From: Bacillota bacterium | GTDB taxonomy: Bacteria > Vulcanimicrobiota > JAMDEM01 | Direction: 5' to 3' | NCBI GenBank assembly: GCA_023486985.1 | Contig: JAMDEM010000124.1 | Location: 1 to 14,116 of the forward strand | Length of the DNA: 14,116 bases | In this document: positions 1-7,134 of the stretch, piece by piece | Layout of the letters: each line of letters begins with the position of its first letter | How positions within the stretch are numbered: the first letter of the stretch is position 1 | The notes under the pieces: model-generated | The model's database searches: none | Told to the model about the DNA's origin: nothing | What the model saw: only the letters and a program-made list of their open reading frames with translations | Translations under genes and position numbers: made by a program

Positions 1-22
1 CACAGACGGCTTAAAAAAGTGG

Positions 23-28
23 TATAAT
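23..28 (+). promoter_or_regulatory. Probable -10 promoter element (TATAAT)
   Basis: A perfect consensus TATAAT lies 44 nt before the ATG of the 47-aa ORF. The -35 hexamer would fall at the very edge of the window (around positions 1-5 and before), so it cannot be judged. The distance to the start codon leaves room for a short leader with the strong ribosome binding site. Confidence 0.55.
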
Positions 29-72
29 AAAGATGTGATTTTTGAAAAAAATACCTCCAAGGAGTGATGTGA

Positions 73-216
73 ATGAAGGATAGTTTCAAGGAATTCAAGA
101 CGGACCTTCAGGACAAAGTTTCTCAAAAAGCACTAAAAAAAGAATTGGAGGACTTTTACGAAGAAAAGACTCCCCAGAAGTTAAAGGAGATAGTTGCAGA
201 GCAAAGTACAGGATAA
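73..216 (+). CDS. Small charged hypothetical protein (47 aa)
   Basis: I do not recognise this family. The ORF runs from ATG to TAA. It has a good Shine-Dalgarno (AAGGAG at 59-64, 8 nt before the ATG), a consensus -10 box upstream and a strong terminator hairpin 24 nt downstream, so it looks like a complete monocistronic gene. The product is highly charged, rich in Lys and Glu (for example KALKKELEDFYEEKTPQKLK), with no membrane segment, no Cys and no signal peptide. It is predicted to be mostly helical, perhaps a small coiled-coil or nucleoid/ribosome-associated protein, but no function can be assigned. It is the only plus-strand gene in the window and converges on proS. Confidence 0.6.
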   Translation: MKDSFKEFKTDLQDKVSQKALKKELEDFYEEKTPQKLKEIVAEQSTG

Positions 217-239
217 AAACTTAAAAAAACCGGATATGA

Positions 240-272
240 AAAAGCCCCCTCAGAAAAATGCAGGGGGCTTTT
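240..272. terminator. Bidirectional rho-independent terminator
   Basis: A perfect 11-bp stem (AAAAGCCCCCT at 240-250, AGGGGGCTTTT at 262-272) encloses an 11-nt loop. On the plus strand it is followed by TTTTAAATTTTA; on the minus strand it is followed by a run of five T. It lies between the convergent 47-aa ORF and proS, so it can end transcription from both sides. Confidence 0.85.
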
Positions 273-279
273 AAATTTT

Positions 280-482
280 AGAACCACCGTAATCCGCCGG
301 TATTGTGCCAATGCAGGAGCCGGGTTTATTCGACATGCTGCAAAAATGGGTAGTGGCAGACCCTGGTCTGCATAATGAGGTAGTTGGAGAGCTTGCTCTC
401 CATAAAAAAGGCAAAGCAAGCTTTGCCACTACAACAAGGGGTCGGATTTATCCGACCCGGTAACTGCACTGCGGGGTAGTTT
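280..482. repeat. Gene-free region with a chain of perfect palindromes
   Basis: No coding region is supported here. Four perfect hairpins follow one another: CAGACC/GGTCTG (357-370), GGAGAGC/GCTCTCC (386-401), GGCAAAGC/GCTTTGCC (410-427) and GGGTCGGAT/ATCCGACCC (439-458), each with a 2-nt loop. The first three sit inside a 9-bp inverted repeat, GTAGTGGCA (350-358) and TGCCACTAC (424-432). The lead-in GTAGT recurs (350-354, 380-384, and reversed at 428-432), which suggests modular repeat units. This is probably a composite dispersed repeat. Confidence 0.7.
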
Positions 483-483
483 T

Positions 484-567
484 TAACTCCCCCGCCTCCC
501 TCTTTAACAAAGAGGGGGATAACTCTTTATCCCTCCACTTAAATTAAGGGGAGGTCAGGTGGGGTTA
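484..567. repeat. Paired-hairpin dispersed repeat, copy 1
   Basis: The element begins TAACTCCCCC and ends GGGGTTA. It holds two hairpins: CCCTCTTT/AAAGAGGG (498-505 and 509-516), and an imperfect stem around CTCCACTTAA/TTAAGGGGAG (533-553). A copy in the same orientation, about equal in length, lies at 12931-13011; a half copy lies at 2368-2404. It ends 5 nt beyond the proS stop and may help terminate proS transcription. Confidence 0.8.
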
Positions 568-572
568 ATGAA

Positions 573-2306
573 TCAAACCCGCTGAATTTTCTCAATCTCA
601 TCGGCGATAATTTTTTTCACGCTTTCCAGCACTTTTTCTCTTTCAATGTAAGAAGTCTCACCCTCGGCGCGCATTCTTAATTCAACCTTCAGCTCTTTTA
701 CCGCCTTATCGCCCACGGTAATTCTGATGGGGAATCCAACCAGGTCTGCATCCTTAAACTTCACGCCGGGCCTTGCATCCCGGTCATCCAGAATCACTTC
801 AATACCGGCGGACTTTAATTCTTCATAAATTGCCGAAGCCATGGACATCTGCTTTTCATCATTGGAAATGACCGGCATTACAAGCACATGGTAAGGGGCT
901 ATGGACATGGGCCAGATTATGCCGTCTTTATCATGGCTCTGCTCAATTAAAGTTGCCACAATTCTCGTTATGCCTATTCCATAGCATCCCATTATAAAAG
1001 GTTTTTCCGCACCGGTTTCATCAAGGTAAATTGCATTCATATCAGCCGAATATCTTGTGCCAAGCTTAAAGATATGCCCCAGCTCTATGCCTCTTTTCAT
1101 TCCTAACGCGGTTGCCTTGCACTGGGGACAGATATCGCCGTCAACTGCATTTCTCACGCTGTAAAATTCGCTGACCTTAAAATCTCTTCCATAATTTATA
1201 TTAATAAGATGCATATCTTTTTCATTAGCGCCGGTTACGGCATCTTTCATATCCTGAATCTCAAAATCAGAGATAATCCTTACGCCGTCAATGCCCACGG
1301 GGCCGGAAAATCCAAGAGGACCTCCGGTAAGTTTTAAAATCTGCTCTTCCGTTGCCATTAAAAGATTCTTGGTTTTAAGGATTCTTTTAAGCTTTGTTTC
1401 ATTTATATCGCGGTCTCCGCGGACAAGAACCGCCAGAAGATTCCCGTCTGCCTCATAAATTATTGTCTTTATAAAATCAGAAGGCTTCCGCTTCAGAAAA
1501 TCAGTAAGGTCCTTGATGGTCTTTACCGCAGGAGTTGATACCTTATCAACAGGCTTTCCATCAAAAGCAGTGGAAGCCTTCTTATCATAATGATAATCTG
1601 CCACGTCGGCGCTGGCGGCATAGCCGCATCCCGGGCAGGTAAATATTGTATCTTCTCCTTCATCGCAAAGAACGGTAAATTCATGGCACTCACCGCCGCC
1701 CATTGGTCCCGGGTCAGCCAGGACAACTTCAGTTTTAAGTCCGCAGCGTTTGAAAGTGTTAAGATATGCCTGATATGCCTTTTCGTAAGTTTCATCAAGC
1801 GATTTTTTATCCGAATGGAAGGAGTACATATCCTTCATGATAAATTCCCGGGCTCTTATTATTCCAGCCCGCGGGCGCGGTTCATCCCTGAACTTTGTCT
1901 GTATCTGATAAAGAATAGTTGGCAGGTTTTTGTAAGATTTTATGGTACGCCTGCCGACATCGGTAATTACCTCTTCATGGGTCATTCCAAGGCAGAAATC
2001 CCTGCTATGCCTGTCCTTCAAGCGGAACATATTCTCGCCCATCTCTTCCCATCTGCCTGTTTCCATCCAGAGTTCCGCCGGGTTAAGGGCAGGCATCAGA
2101 AGTTCCTGTCCTCCCATGGCATCCATCTCTTCCCTTGTTATATCTTCAACTTTTTTTATGACCCTGTATCCAAGGGGAAGATAATTATAAATTCCTGATG
2201 CCAGTTTGTTCATCAGCCCTGCTCTCAGCATTAACTGATGGCTGACAAGCTCTGCATCTGCAGGCAGCTCCTTAAGGGTAGGAAGAAGAAGATTTGACAT
2301 TTTCAT
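573..2306 (-). CDS. proS: Prolyl-tRNA synthetase
   Basis: ProRS charges tRNA-Pro with proline in the cytoplasm. This is the bacterial form with an inserted editing domain (577 aa, normal length). The class II catalytic core shows GMTHEE at 107-112, motif 2 (FRDEPRPRAG, 139-148, continuing to 159) and motif 3 (GCYGIGITR, 440-448). The INS editing domain, which hydrolyses Ala-tRNA-Pro, spans roughly residues 225-385 and includes a Lys near 280. Two Cys pairs flank it (CPGC 224-227, CPQC 393-396). The C-terminal anticodon-binding domain follows from about 470. The ATG is preceded by GAGGTGAT (2316-2323). It is last in the cluster but is separated from ispG by 358 nt of repeats, so it may have its own promoter, which I could not identify. 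Confidence 0.97.
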   Translation of the reverse strand: MKMSNLLLPTLKELPADAELVSHQLMLRAGLMNKLASGIYNYLPLGYRVIKKVEDITREEMDAMGGQELLMPALNPAELWMETGRWEEMGENMFRLKDRHSRDFCLGMTHEEVITDVGRRTIKSYKNLPTILYQIQTKFRDEPRPRAGIIRAREFIMKDMYSFHSDKKSLDETYEKAYQAYLNTFKRCGLKTEVVLADPGPMGGGECHEFTVLCDEGEDTIFTCPGCGYAASADVADYHYDKKASTAFDGKPVDKVSTPAVKTIKDLTDFLKRKPSDFIKTIIYEADGNLLAVLVRGDRDINETKLKRILKTKNLLMATEEQILKLTGGPLGFSGPVGIDGVRIISDFEIQDMKDAVTGANEKDMHLININYGRDFKVSEFYSVRNAVDGDICPQCKATALGMKRGIELGHIFKLGTRYSADMNAIYLDETGAEKPFIMGCYGIGITRIVATLIEQSHDKDGIIWPMSIAPYHVLVMPVISNDEKQMSMASAIYEELKSAGIEVILDDRDARPGVKFKDADLVGFPIRITVGDKAVKELKVELRMRAEGETSYIEREKVLESVKKIIADEIEKIQRV

Positions 2307-2367
2307 TGTAATTACATCACCTCAGTAATTTTAATTTACCCCTCACCCCATAGGGGCGAGAGAGAAT

Positions 2368-2404
2368 TAACTCCCCCTGCCCCTCTTTAGCAAAGAGGGG
2401 ATAA
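2368..2404. repeat. Half copy of the paired-hairpin repeat
   Basis: TAACTCCCCCTG is followed by the stem CCCCTCTTT (2380-2388) and AAAGAGGGG (2392-2400) with a 3-nt loop. This matches the first hairpin of the elements at 484-567 and 12931-13011; the second, TTAAGGGGAGG-type hairpin is missing. Confidence 0.75.
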
Positions 2405-2414
2405 ACGTATTTGA

Positions 2415-2548
2415 TTTTGCGATCGGAATACCCTGCAGTCATCCTGAGCGTTGCGAAGTATCCGTAATCTAACCAGAGATTCTTCACTCGTTCAAAATGA
2501 CAAATTCAACTTTTCGGGGGTGTCAAGCCGCAAAACAAACTTGTTTAT
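2415..2548. repeat. TTTTGCGR/CCGCAAAA inverted-repeat element, interrupted copy
   Basis: The element starts TTTTGCGATCGGAATACCC (2415-2433) and ends CCGCAAAACAAACTTGTTTA (2528-2547). Both ends match the 52-bp element at 11318-11369 and its tail. In this copy the ends are about 70 nt further apart, because a TCAT...ATGA repeat (2438-2501) sits inside it. It is probably a small non-autonomous mobile element or its relic. Confidence 0.65.
2438..2501. repeat. GTCAT...ATGAC dispersed repeat, copy 1 (nested)
   Basis: A 64-bp element bounded by GTCAT (2438-2442) and ATGAC (2497-2501), containing CCTGAGCG and AGATTCTTCACTCG. It is a diverged relative of the element at 12798-12865 (CATTCTGAGC...AGATTGCTTCGTCGC...AATGACA). 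I recognise this as a type of palindromic repeat that is widespread in intergenic DNA of many uncultured bacteria. Confidence 0.65.
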
Positions 2549-2586
2549 AAATCAAACCCCTGCAAATCCATTGCAATAGCAACAAT

Positions 2587-2670
2587 GACCTGACCCCAAA
2601 TATTACAAATATAACATTGCAAGACCTGACCCCATTATTTCTAACATTGCAAGACCTGACCCCATTATTT
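2587..2670. repeat. GACCTGACCCC repeat, two 29-bp tandem copies plus a partial copy
   Basis: The motif GACCTGACCCC occurs at 2587-2597, 2623-2633 and 2653-2663. The last two lie in identical 29-bp units (2612-2640 and 2642-2670), a period of 30. The final unit covers the ispG stop codon and its last Lys codon. The minus-strand form GGGGTCAGGTC is one that I associate with repeats near REP-associated (Y1-type) transposases, but no transposase is present here. Confidence 0.8.
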
Positions 2671-3726
2671 TTCTTTGACTATAATATCTATTTCTTTCAA
2701 CAACTCTGTAACTATCTCTGACTCTTTTATTTTCCTTATCAATTTTCCTTTTCTGAAAAGAACTGCCTGTCCTTTGCCGCCGGCAATTCCAACATCGGCG
2801 CATCTTGCCTCGCCGGGACCATTCACCACGCATCCCATAACAGCAACCTTTATCGGAACTTTAATACCGGCAATATTCTCCTCAACTTCTTCCACTATCG
2901 GCAGAAGGTCAATCTCAGTTCTTCCGCAGGTGGGACAGGAAATAAGCACTGCGCCTGAATCTTTAAGTTTCAGGGATTTTAAAATCTCATAGGCAGTCTT
3001 TACTTCCTCAACCGGGTCTGCCGTCAACGATACCCTCACCGTATCACCAAGCCCTTCGGCAAGAAGAGCGCCTATGCCGACTGCCGACCTGATGCTTCCG
3101 CTGAAAGCCGGTCCGGCTTCGGTGATGCCTATATGAAATGGATATTTTGTTTTCTTTGCCAGCAGCCTGTAAGCATTGAGAGTTTCAGGAACATCAAAAC
3201 TTTTTATGGAAATTATTATTTTATCAAAATCAGCCTTTTCAAGAAGCTCAACTTCCCAGAGAGCGCTTTCCACCATGGCTTCAGCAGAAGGAAAGCCGTA
3301 TTTCTTAAGAAGTTCGGGAGAAAGGGAACCGGAATTCACCCCGATTCTTATTGGAACGCCTTTTTTAAGAGCGGCTTTTGCCACTTCTTTTATATGTCTT
3401 TTATCCCTGATATTGCCGGGATTAAGCCTGAGCTTGTCAACTCCCTGCTCCAGGGCTTCCAGGGCAAGGGTATGGGCAAAGTGAATATCCGCCGCCAGTG
3501 GTAAGCTTATTTTTTCCTTTATCCTGCCAAGCACTTTTGCCGCATTCATATCAGGAACAGCCACTCTGACAAGCTGGCATCCTGCATCCTGAAGACGGAG
3601 AATCTGCGCAACCGTGGCAGAAACATCTCTCGTATCAGTGTTAGTCATTGATTGAACAATAACGTCAGATGCGCCGCCTATTACGATATTGCCAACTTTT
3701 ACTGCTTCAGATTTTCTTCTCTTCAT
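2665..3726 (-). CDS. ispG: 4-hydroxy-3-methylbut-2-enyl diphosphate synthase (MEP pathway)
   Basis: IspG reduces MEcPP to HMBPP, the penultimate step of the MEP isoprenoid pathway, using a [4Fe-4S] cluster. The 353-aa protein shows the N-terminal TIM barrel (QSMTNTDTRD at about 25-34, ADIHFA, LNPGNI) and the C-terminal reductase-like domain. The cluster ligands are visible: CPTC (C264, C267), C299 in GCVVNGPGE, and E306. The length is typical of the two-domain bacterial form. The ATG lies 2 nt after the rseP TAA and has no clear Shine-Dalgarno, so it is probably translated by coupling to rseP. Its stop codon is inside a tandem repeat unit. It acts in the same pathway as dxr, two genes upstream. 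Confidence 0.97.
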   Translation of the reverse strand: MKRRKSEAVKVGNIVIGGASDVIVQSMTNTDTRDVSATVAQILRLQDAGCQLVRVAVPDMNAAKVLGRIKEKISLPLAADIHFAHTLALEALEQGVDKLRLNPGNIRDKRHIKEVAKAALKKGVPIRIGVNSGSLSPELLKKYGFPSAEAMVESALWEVELLEKADFDKIIISIKSFDVPETLNAYRLLAKKTKYPFHIGITEAGPAFSGSIRSAVGIGALLAEGLGDTVRVSLTADPVEEVKTAYEILKSLKLKDSGAVLISCPTCGRTEIDLLPIVEEVEENIAGIKVPIKVAVMGCVVNGPGEARCADVGIAGGKGQAVLFRKGKLIRKIKESEIVTELLKEIDIIVKEK

Positions 3727-3728
3727 TT

Positions 3729-5156
3729 TTACTTAAACCAGCTCAAGCCCCTTATAATATTTCCAATATCTTTAAACGTAAATAATATAACCAGAAGCAG
3801 AAGCATTACAAGACCTACCGTATGTACAATTTCTTCGACTCCCTGATTTATGGTTTTCCTTCTTATACTTCCGATTAGAAGAAAAAGGAACCTTGAGCCG
3901 TCAAGCCCTGGAAATGGTATAAGATTGAATGACCCAACAAGGGCGCTTATAAAGGCGGCAACAAAAAGAGCTGCACCTATCCCTTTCTTTGAAAGACTGA
4001 ATATAGTCTGTATGAGAAGGACAGGTCCTCCCGAGCCTTCATAAACTTCCTTGCCTGTTATCTGTTTTCTCAGGAGCATTTGCACAAGAAGAACAGGCGA
4101 GCCTATTGCCCGGGTTGCGTCATACAGCCCAATCCCTGTAGCTTCAAGAGCATTCATTTTATCAAAAGTCATTCCCATAATATCCGGTGAGACAGTTTCA
4201 TAATCATATTCTTTTATGTTCTTTAAATCATCTTCAGTAAAGCTTGCAGTTAAAGTTTCATTACCCCTTTGAAACTCTATGTTAACATTTTTTTTCTCCA
4301 AAGCCTTTAACAGACCGGCAACCTCAAAAGCCGTGCGAGGTACAGCAGTTTTCTTTTCTTCATCTTTTTCTACGGGAGGAATAATCCCGGCAACTCTGTC
4401 GCCCGGCTTTATACCTTTTTTATCCGCAATGGAACCGGGCTCAACTTTTTCCACTGTTGTATCAAACCTGCAGAAATTTATATCTAGAAGCTTGTGAGGC
4501 TGGAATCCTATCAAGCCAAATTTTGTTTTATCATCCTGTATTGAAGTAACTTCCTTTGTGAAAATCCTGGAGCCTCTTTTTATGGTAAGGAGCATCTTTT
4601 TATTTGGATTGCTATGAATATACTTTGTAAGCTCCCTGCCGTTTTCCATTTTTTTGCCGTCAATTTCAATTATTTCATCGCCCCGCTCCAGTCCGGCTGT
4701 TTCTGCAGGGTAGTTTTTTCCTTTGATAATCTCTCCAACCTTATTTGTGTAGTCAAGGGAAAAGCCGGTGGCTCCGAAAAAATTCCATACCAGAACATAA
4801 AGCAGGTAAGCACAGATTATGTTCATTATACATCCGGCGACAATAACCCAGATTCTCTCGCCGAATGTTCTGTTCTGGAAGTTGTGAGGGTCGTTTGGAT
4901 CCCCCTCTTTGTCTTCCCCCTCGAGCCGCACCTGGCCTCCCAGTGGAAAAAGCTTTATATTGTAGTCGGTATCGCCTCTTTTCATACCGAACAGTCTCCA
5001 TCCAAAGCCAAGAGAAAACTCATGGACTCTCACGCCTGCTCTTTTAGCCATTATGAAATGGCCAAACTCATGGATGAAAATAATAAAGCCGAAAATAAAA
5101 ACTGTAACTAAAACTGCAAGCCAGTTTGCCGCTATCCAGCCAAAAGCACCGTTCAT
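3729..5156 (-). CDS. rseP: RseP-type site-2 zinc metalloprotease
   Basis: Intramembrane protease of the M50 family; in E. coli it cleaves the anti-sigma factor RseA and signal peptide remnants. The 475-aa protein shows HEFGH (residues 29-33) in the first membrane helix, a second helix around 104-128, two PDZ-like domains (about 138-205 and 230-305), a third helix with NLIPFPGLDG (411-420, Asp419 the expected third zinc ligand) and a C-terminal helix (about 447-462). The usual GPxxN motif after helix 2 reads GCIMN (108-112). The start ATG overlaps the dxr TGA by 4 nt (ATGA), with AAAGGA-like bases about 11 nt upstream. No sigma-E/RseA pair is visible in the window, so its substrate is unknown. 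Confidence 0.96.
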   Translation of the reverse strand: MNGAFGWIAANWLAVLVTVFIFGFIIFIHEFGHFIMAKRAGVRVHEFSLGFGWRLFGMKRGDTDYNIKLFPLGGQVRLEGEDKEGDPNDPHNFQNRTFGERIWVIVAGCIMNIICAYLLYVLVWNFFGATGFSLDYTNKVGEIIKGKNYPAETAGLERGDEIIEIDGKKMENGRELTKYIHSNPNKKMLLTIKRGSRIFTKEVTSIQDDKTKFGLIGFQPHKLLDINFCRFDTTVEKVEPGSIADKKGIKPGDRVAGIIPPVEKDEEKKTAVPRTAFEVAGLLKALEKKNVNIEFQRGNETLTASFTEDDLKNIKEYDYETVSPDIMGMTFDKMNALEATGIGLYDATRAIGSPVLLVQMLLRKQITGKEVYEGSGGPVLLIQTIFSLSKKGIGAALFVAAFISALVGSFNLIPFPGLDGSRFLFLLIGSIRRKTINQGVEEIVHTVGLVMLLLLVILFTFKDIGNIIRGLSWFK

Positions 5157-6307
5157 TTAATTTTGCTTCCTTTCTTAATCCTGTTTCTGGTCTGCCTGTC
5201 GGCTTCAATTAAATCCTCTATATCAGGATTTTTTACTGTATTATGAGCCTCAAGGCTTTTTTCAATAATTTCCGCAATCCCGGTAAATTTTATCTTCCCT
5301 TTTAAAAACAAGTCAACTGCCGCTTCATTGGCGGCGTTAACAACCGCCAGAGCCGTTCCGCCGGTTTTGCCGGCACGGTAAGCTAAATCCAGGCAGGGAA
5401 AATTTTCCCGCCGGGGTTCTTCAAAAGTTAAACTGCCAAGTTTTACAAGGTCAAGGGCTTTCCAAATCTTAGGCAGCCTCCCGGGAAAGCCAAGGGCATA
5501 CTGGATGGGAAGCCTCATATCGGGAGGGCTTAACTGGGCAAGACAGGAGCCGTCCGTAAATTCCACCAGGGAATGAATTATACTCTGGGGATGAATCACC
5601 ACGTCTATCCTTGAATAATCCAGCCCGAAAAGCCAGTGAGCCTCAATCACTTCAAAGCCCTTATTCATCAATGTTGCAGAATCTATGGTTATTTTATTTC
5701 CCATCTTCCATGTTGGATGATTAAGGGCATCTTCTGCTTTTACTTTTTTAATTTTTTTACTGTCCCAGTCCCTGAAAGGTCCTCCGGATGAAGTAAGAAT
5801 TATTCTCCTTACATCTTCTTTTTTTTCTCCCTTGAGACACTGGAATATTGCCGAATGTTCACTGTCAACCGGTATTATTTTTGATTTATTTTTTTCTGCC
5901 AGGGCATTTACAAGTTTTCCGCCCACCACCAGGGCTTCTTTATTGGCAAGGGCTATGTCTTTCCCGCTTTTCAGCGCTTCAATAACGGGGAGCATTCCCG
6001 CCACGCCTACTATTGAAGCAAGAACAAGATTTGATGAAGGAAAGCTTGCAACTTCCTTTATTCCTTCATCGCCAAAAAGAACCTTTATCCTCAATCCTGA
6101 AAGAGCCTTCTTTAAATCCTGAAAATGCCGCTCTTCCGATATTGCCACTACTTCCGGCTTGTACAGCTTTGCCTGCCCGGCAAGAAGCTGCCAGTTTTTG
6201 CCTCCAGCCAGAGCCTTTACTGAAAACCTCTCAGGAAAGGCTTCGATAACTTCAAGAGCCTGCCTGCCGATGAAACCGGTTGAACCCAGTATGGAAATAT
6301 TTTTCAT
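5153..6307 (-). CDS. dxr: 1-deoxy-D-xylulose 5-phosphate reductoisomerase
   Basis: DXR converts DXP to MEP with NADPH and a divalent metal, the first committed step of the MEP pathway. The 384-aa protein has the nucleotide-binding GSTGFIG (8-14), ALANKEALVVGG (119-130), the metal-binding D148 and E150 in PVDSEH, the substrate motif SSGGPF (173-178), HPTWKMG (197-203) and E219 in NKGFEVIEAHWLF. All key residues expected from the E. coli enzyme are present. It overlaps cdsA upstream and rseP downstream by 4 nt each (ATGA), which indicates tight coupling. No strong Shine-Dalgarno precedes it. Confidence 0.98.
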   Translation of the reverse strand: MKNISILGSTGFIGRQALEVIEAFPERFSVKALAGGKNWQLLAGQAKLYKPEVVAISEERHFQDLKKALSGLRIKVLFGDEGIKEVASFPSSNLVLASIVGVAGMLPVIEALKSGKDIALANKEALVVGGKLVNALAEKNKSKIIPVDSEHSAIFQCLKGEKKEDVRRIILTSSGGPFRDWDSKKIKKVKAEDALNHPTWKMGNKITIDSATLMNKGFEVIEAHWLFGLDYSRIDVVIHPQSIIHSLVEFTDGSCLAQLSPPDMRLPIQYALGFPGRLPKIWKALDLVKLGSLTFEEPRRENFPCLDLAYRAGKTGGTALAVVNAANEAAVDLFLKGKIKFTGIAEIIEKSLEAHNTVKNPDIEDLIEADRQTRNRIKKGSKIK

Positions 6308-7134
6308 AATTGTAACACAAAAAGCCTTAGATAAATATATACCAGGGGAGCCGTAAAAATAATAGAGTCGAAACGGTCTAAGACCCCGCCGTGACCTATG
6401 ATAATATTGCCTGAATCTTTGCTGTTAACATCTCTTTTTAAAGCCGACTCCCACAGGTCGCCAAGCTGTCCCCCCGCTGACATGATAACCGAAAGAATAA
6501 CTATATGCAAAACCGGCAGTCCCAGGAATTTTCCGAACCACCATGAAATAAGCAGGGAAGCCAGTAACCCTCCCATGGCTCCCTCCACTGTTTTTCCCGG
6601 GCTTACCTGGGGAAAAAGCTTTGTCCTGCCAATCAGCCTTCCTACAAGATAAGCTCCAATATCGTAAGAGCAAGTTCCAAGGACAAGAAAAATCACCAAC
6701 CCGGCGCCCCAGTCAAGAGTGAAATTATAAAAGTGAAAAGCACCCGGAATCTTTCTTAGAATAATCATAAAACTTAAAAGCCAGCCCACATAAAGAAAAC
6801 CAAGCCAGGTAACTCCTGCATCCAGAAAAATTGATATGTGAAAATCTTTTCTGAATAAAAATACCACCATTGTATAAATTAATAAGCCTGCCAGGAGATA
6901 AATTATATCTCTTTCCGAAGAATAATAGGTTGATAACACAATAAATGTAACAGCAAGAAAGCCTGTTATCTTGGAGGGCCTTATTTTTTTCCTCAGGGAA
7001 AGCTGGTAAAATTCAGAAACGCCAAAAACTGCTATAAGCCAGACCTCAAGAGTAGTGGTAAAGACCCCGGCGATAATCAGGACAAAAGAAACTATTGCCA
7101 GGAGGAGGCCTGAAATAAATCGTTTAAGAAGCAT
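6304..7134 (-). CDS. cdsA: Phosphatidate cytidylyltransferase (CDP-diacylglycerol synthase)
   Basis: CdsA makes CDP-diacylglycerol from phosphatidic acid and CTP, the branch point for bacterial phospholipids, in the inner membrane. The 276-aa protein is mostly hydrophobic helices (about eight can be seen). Near the C-terminus it carries the family signature SALKRD...KDSGNIIIGHGGVLDRFDS (230-257), with the paired Asp residues that bind metal. The ATG directly follows the uppS TGA with no gap; a GGAGG lies about 13 nt upstream. It overlaps dxr by 4 nt. Confidence 0.96.
   Translation of the reverse strand: MLLKRFISGLLLAIVSFVLIIAGVFTTTLEVWLIAVFGVSEFYQLSLRKKIRPSKITGFLAVTFIVLSTYYSSERDIIYLLAGLLIYTMVVFLFRKDFHISIFLDAGVTWLGFLYVGWLLSFMIILRKIPGAFHFYNFTLDWGAGLVIFLVLGTCSYDIGAYLVGRLIGRTKLFPQVSPGKTVEGAMGGLLASLLISWWFGKFLGLPVLHIVILSVIMSAGGQLGDLWESALKRDVNSKDSGNIIIGHGGVLDRFDSIIFTAPLVYIYLRLFVLQL

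Larger units (their letters stand above)
2307..2664. other. Gene-free gap packed with small repeats
   Basis: No supported gene. From proS outward the gap contains the proS Shine-Dalgarno, a small hairpin (CCCC/GGGG, 2346-2356), a half copy of the paired-hairpin repeat (2368-2404), an inverted-repeat element (2415-2535) with a second repeat nested in it (2438-2501), and the GACCTGACCCC repeats (2587-2670). Short ORFs here only reflect the repeats. Confidence 0.7.

Noticed and set aside
156..419. Minus-strand ORF of 87 codons at the left end
   Set aside because: It crosses the bidirectional terminator and the palindrome chain and overlaps the better supported plus-strand gene.
1590..2198. Plus-strand open frame of about 200 codons inside proS
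   Set aside because: It lies entirely antisense to a well-conserved prolyl-tRNA synthetase and shows no recognisable domain or ribosome binding site; it is a frame shadow.
2587..2670. CRISPR array
   Set aside because: Only two or three units with almost no spacer between them; the 30-nt period is a plain tandem repeat and no cas genes are present.
2603..2833. Minus-strand ORF with a repeated IMGSGLAML peptide
   Set aside because: The peptide repeat is just translation of the 30-bp DNA tandem repeat, and the rest overlaps ispG in another frame.
4614..5111. Plus-strand open frame of about 165 codons inside rseP
   Set aside because: Antisense to conserved rseP coding sequence, including the HEFGH region, with no family resemblance.
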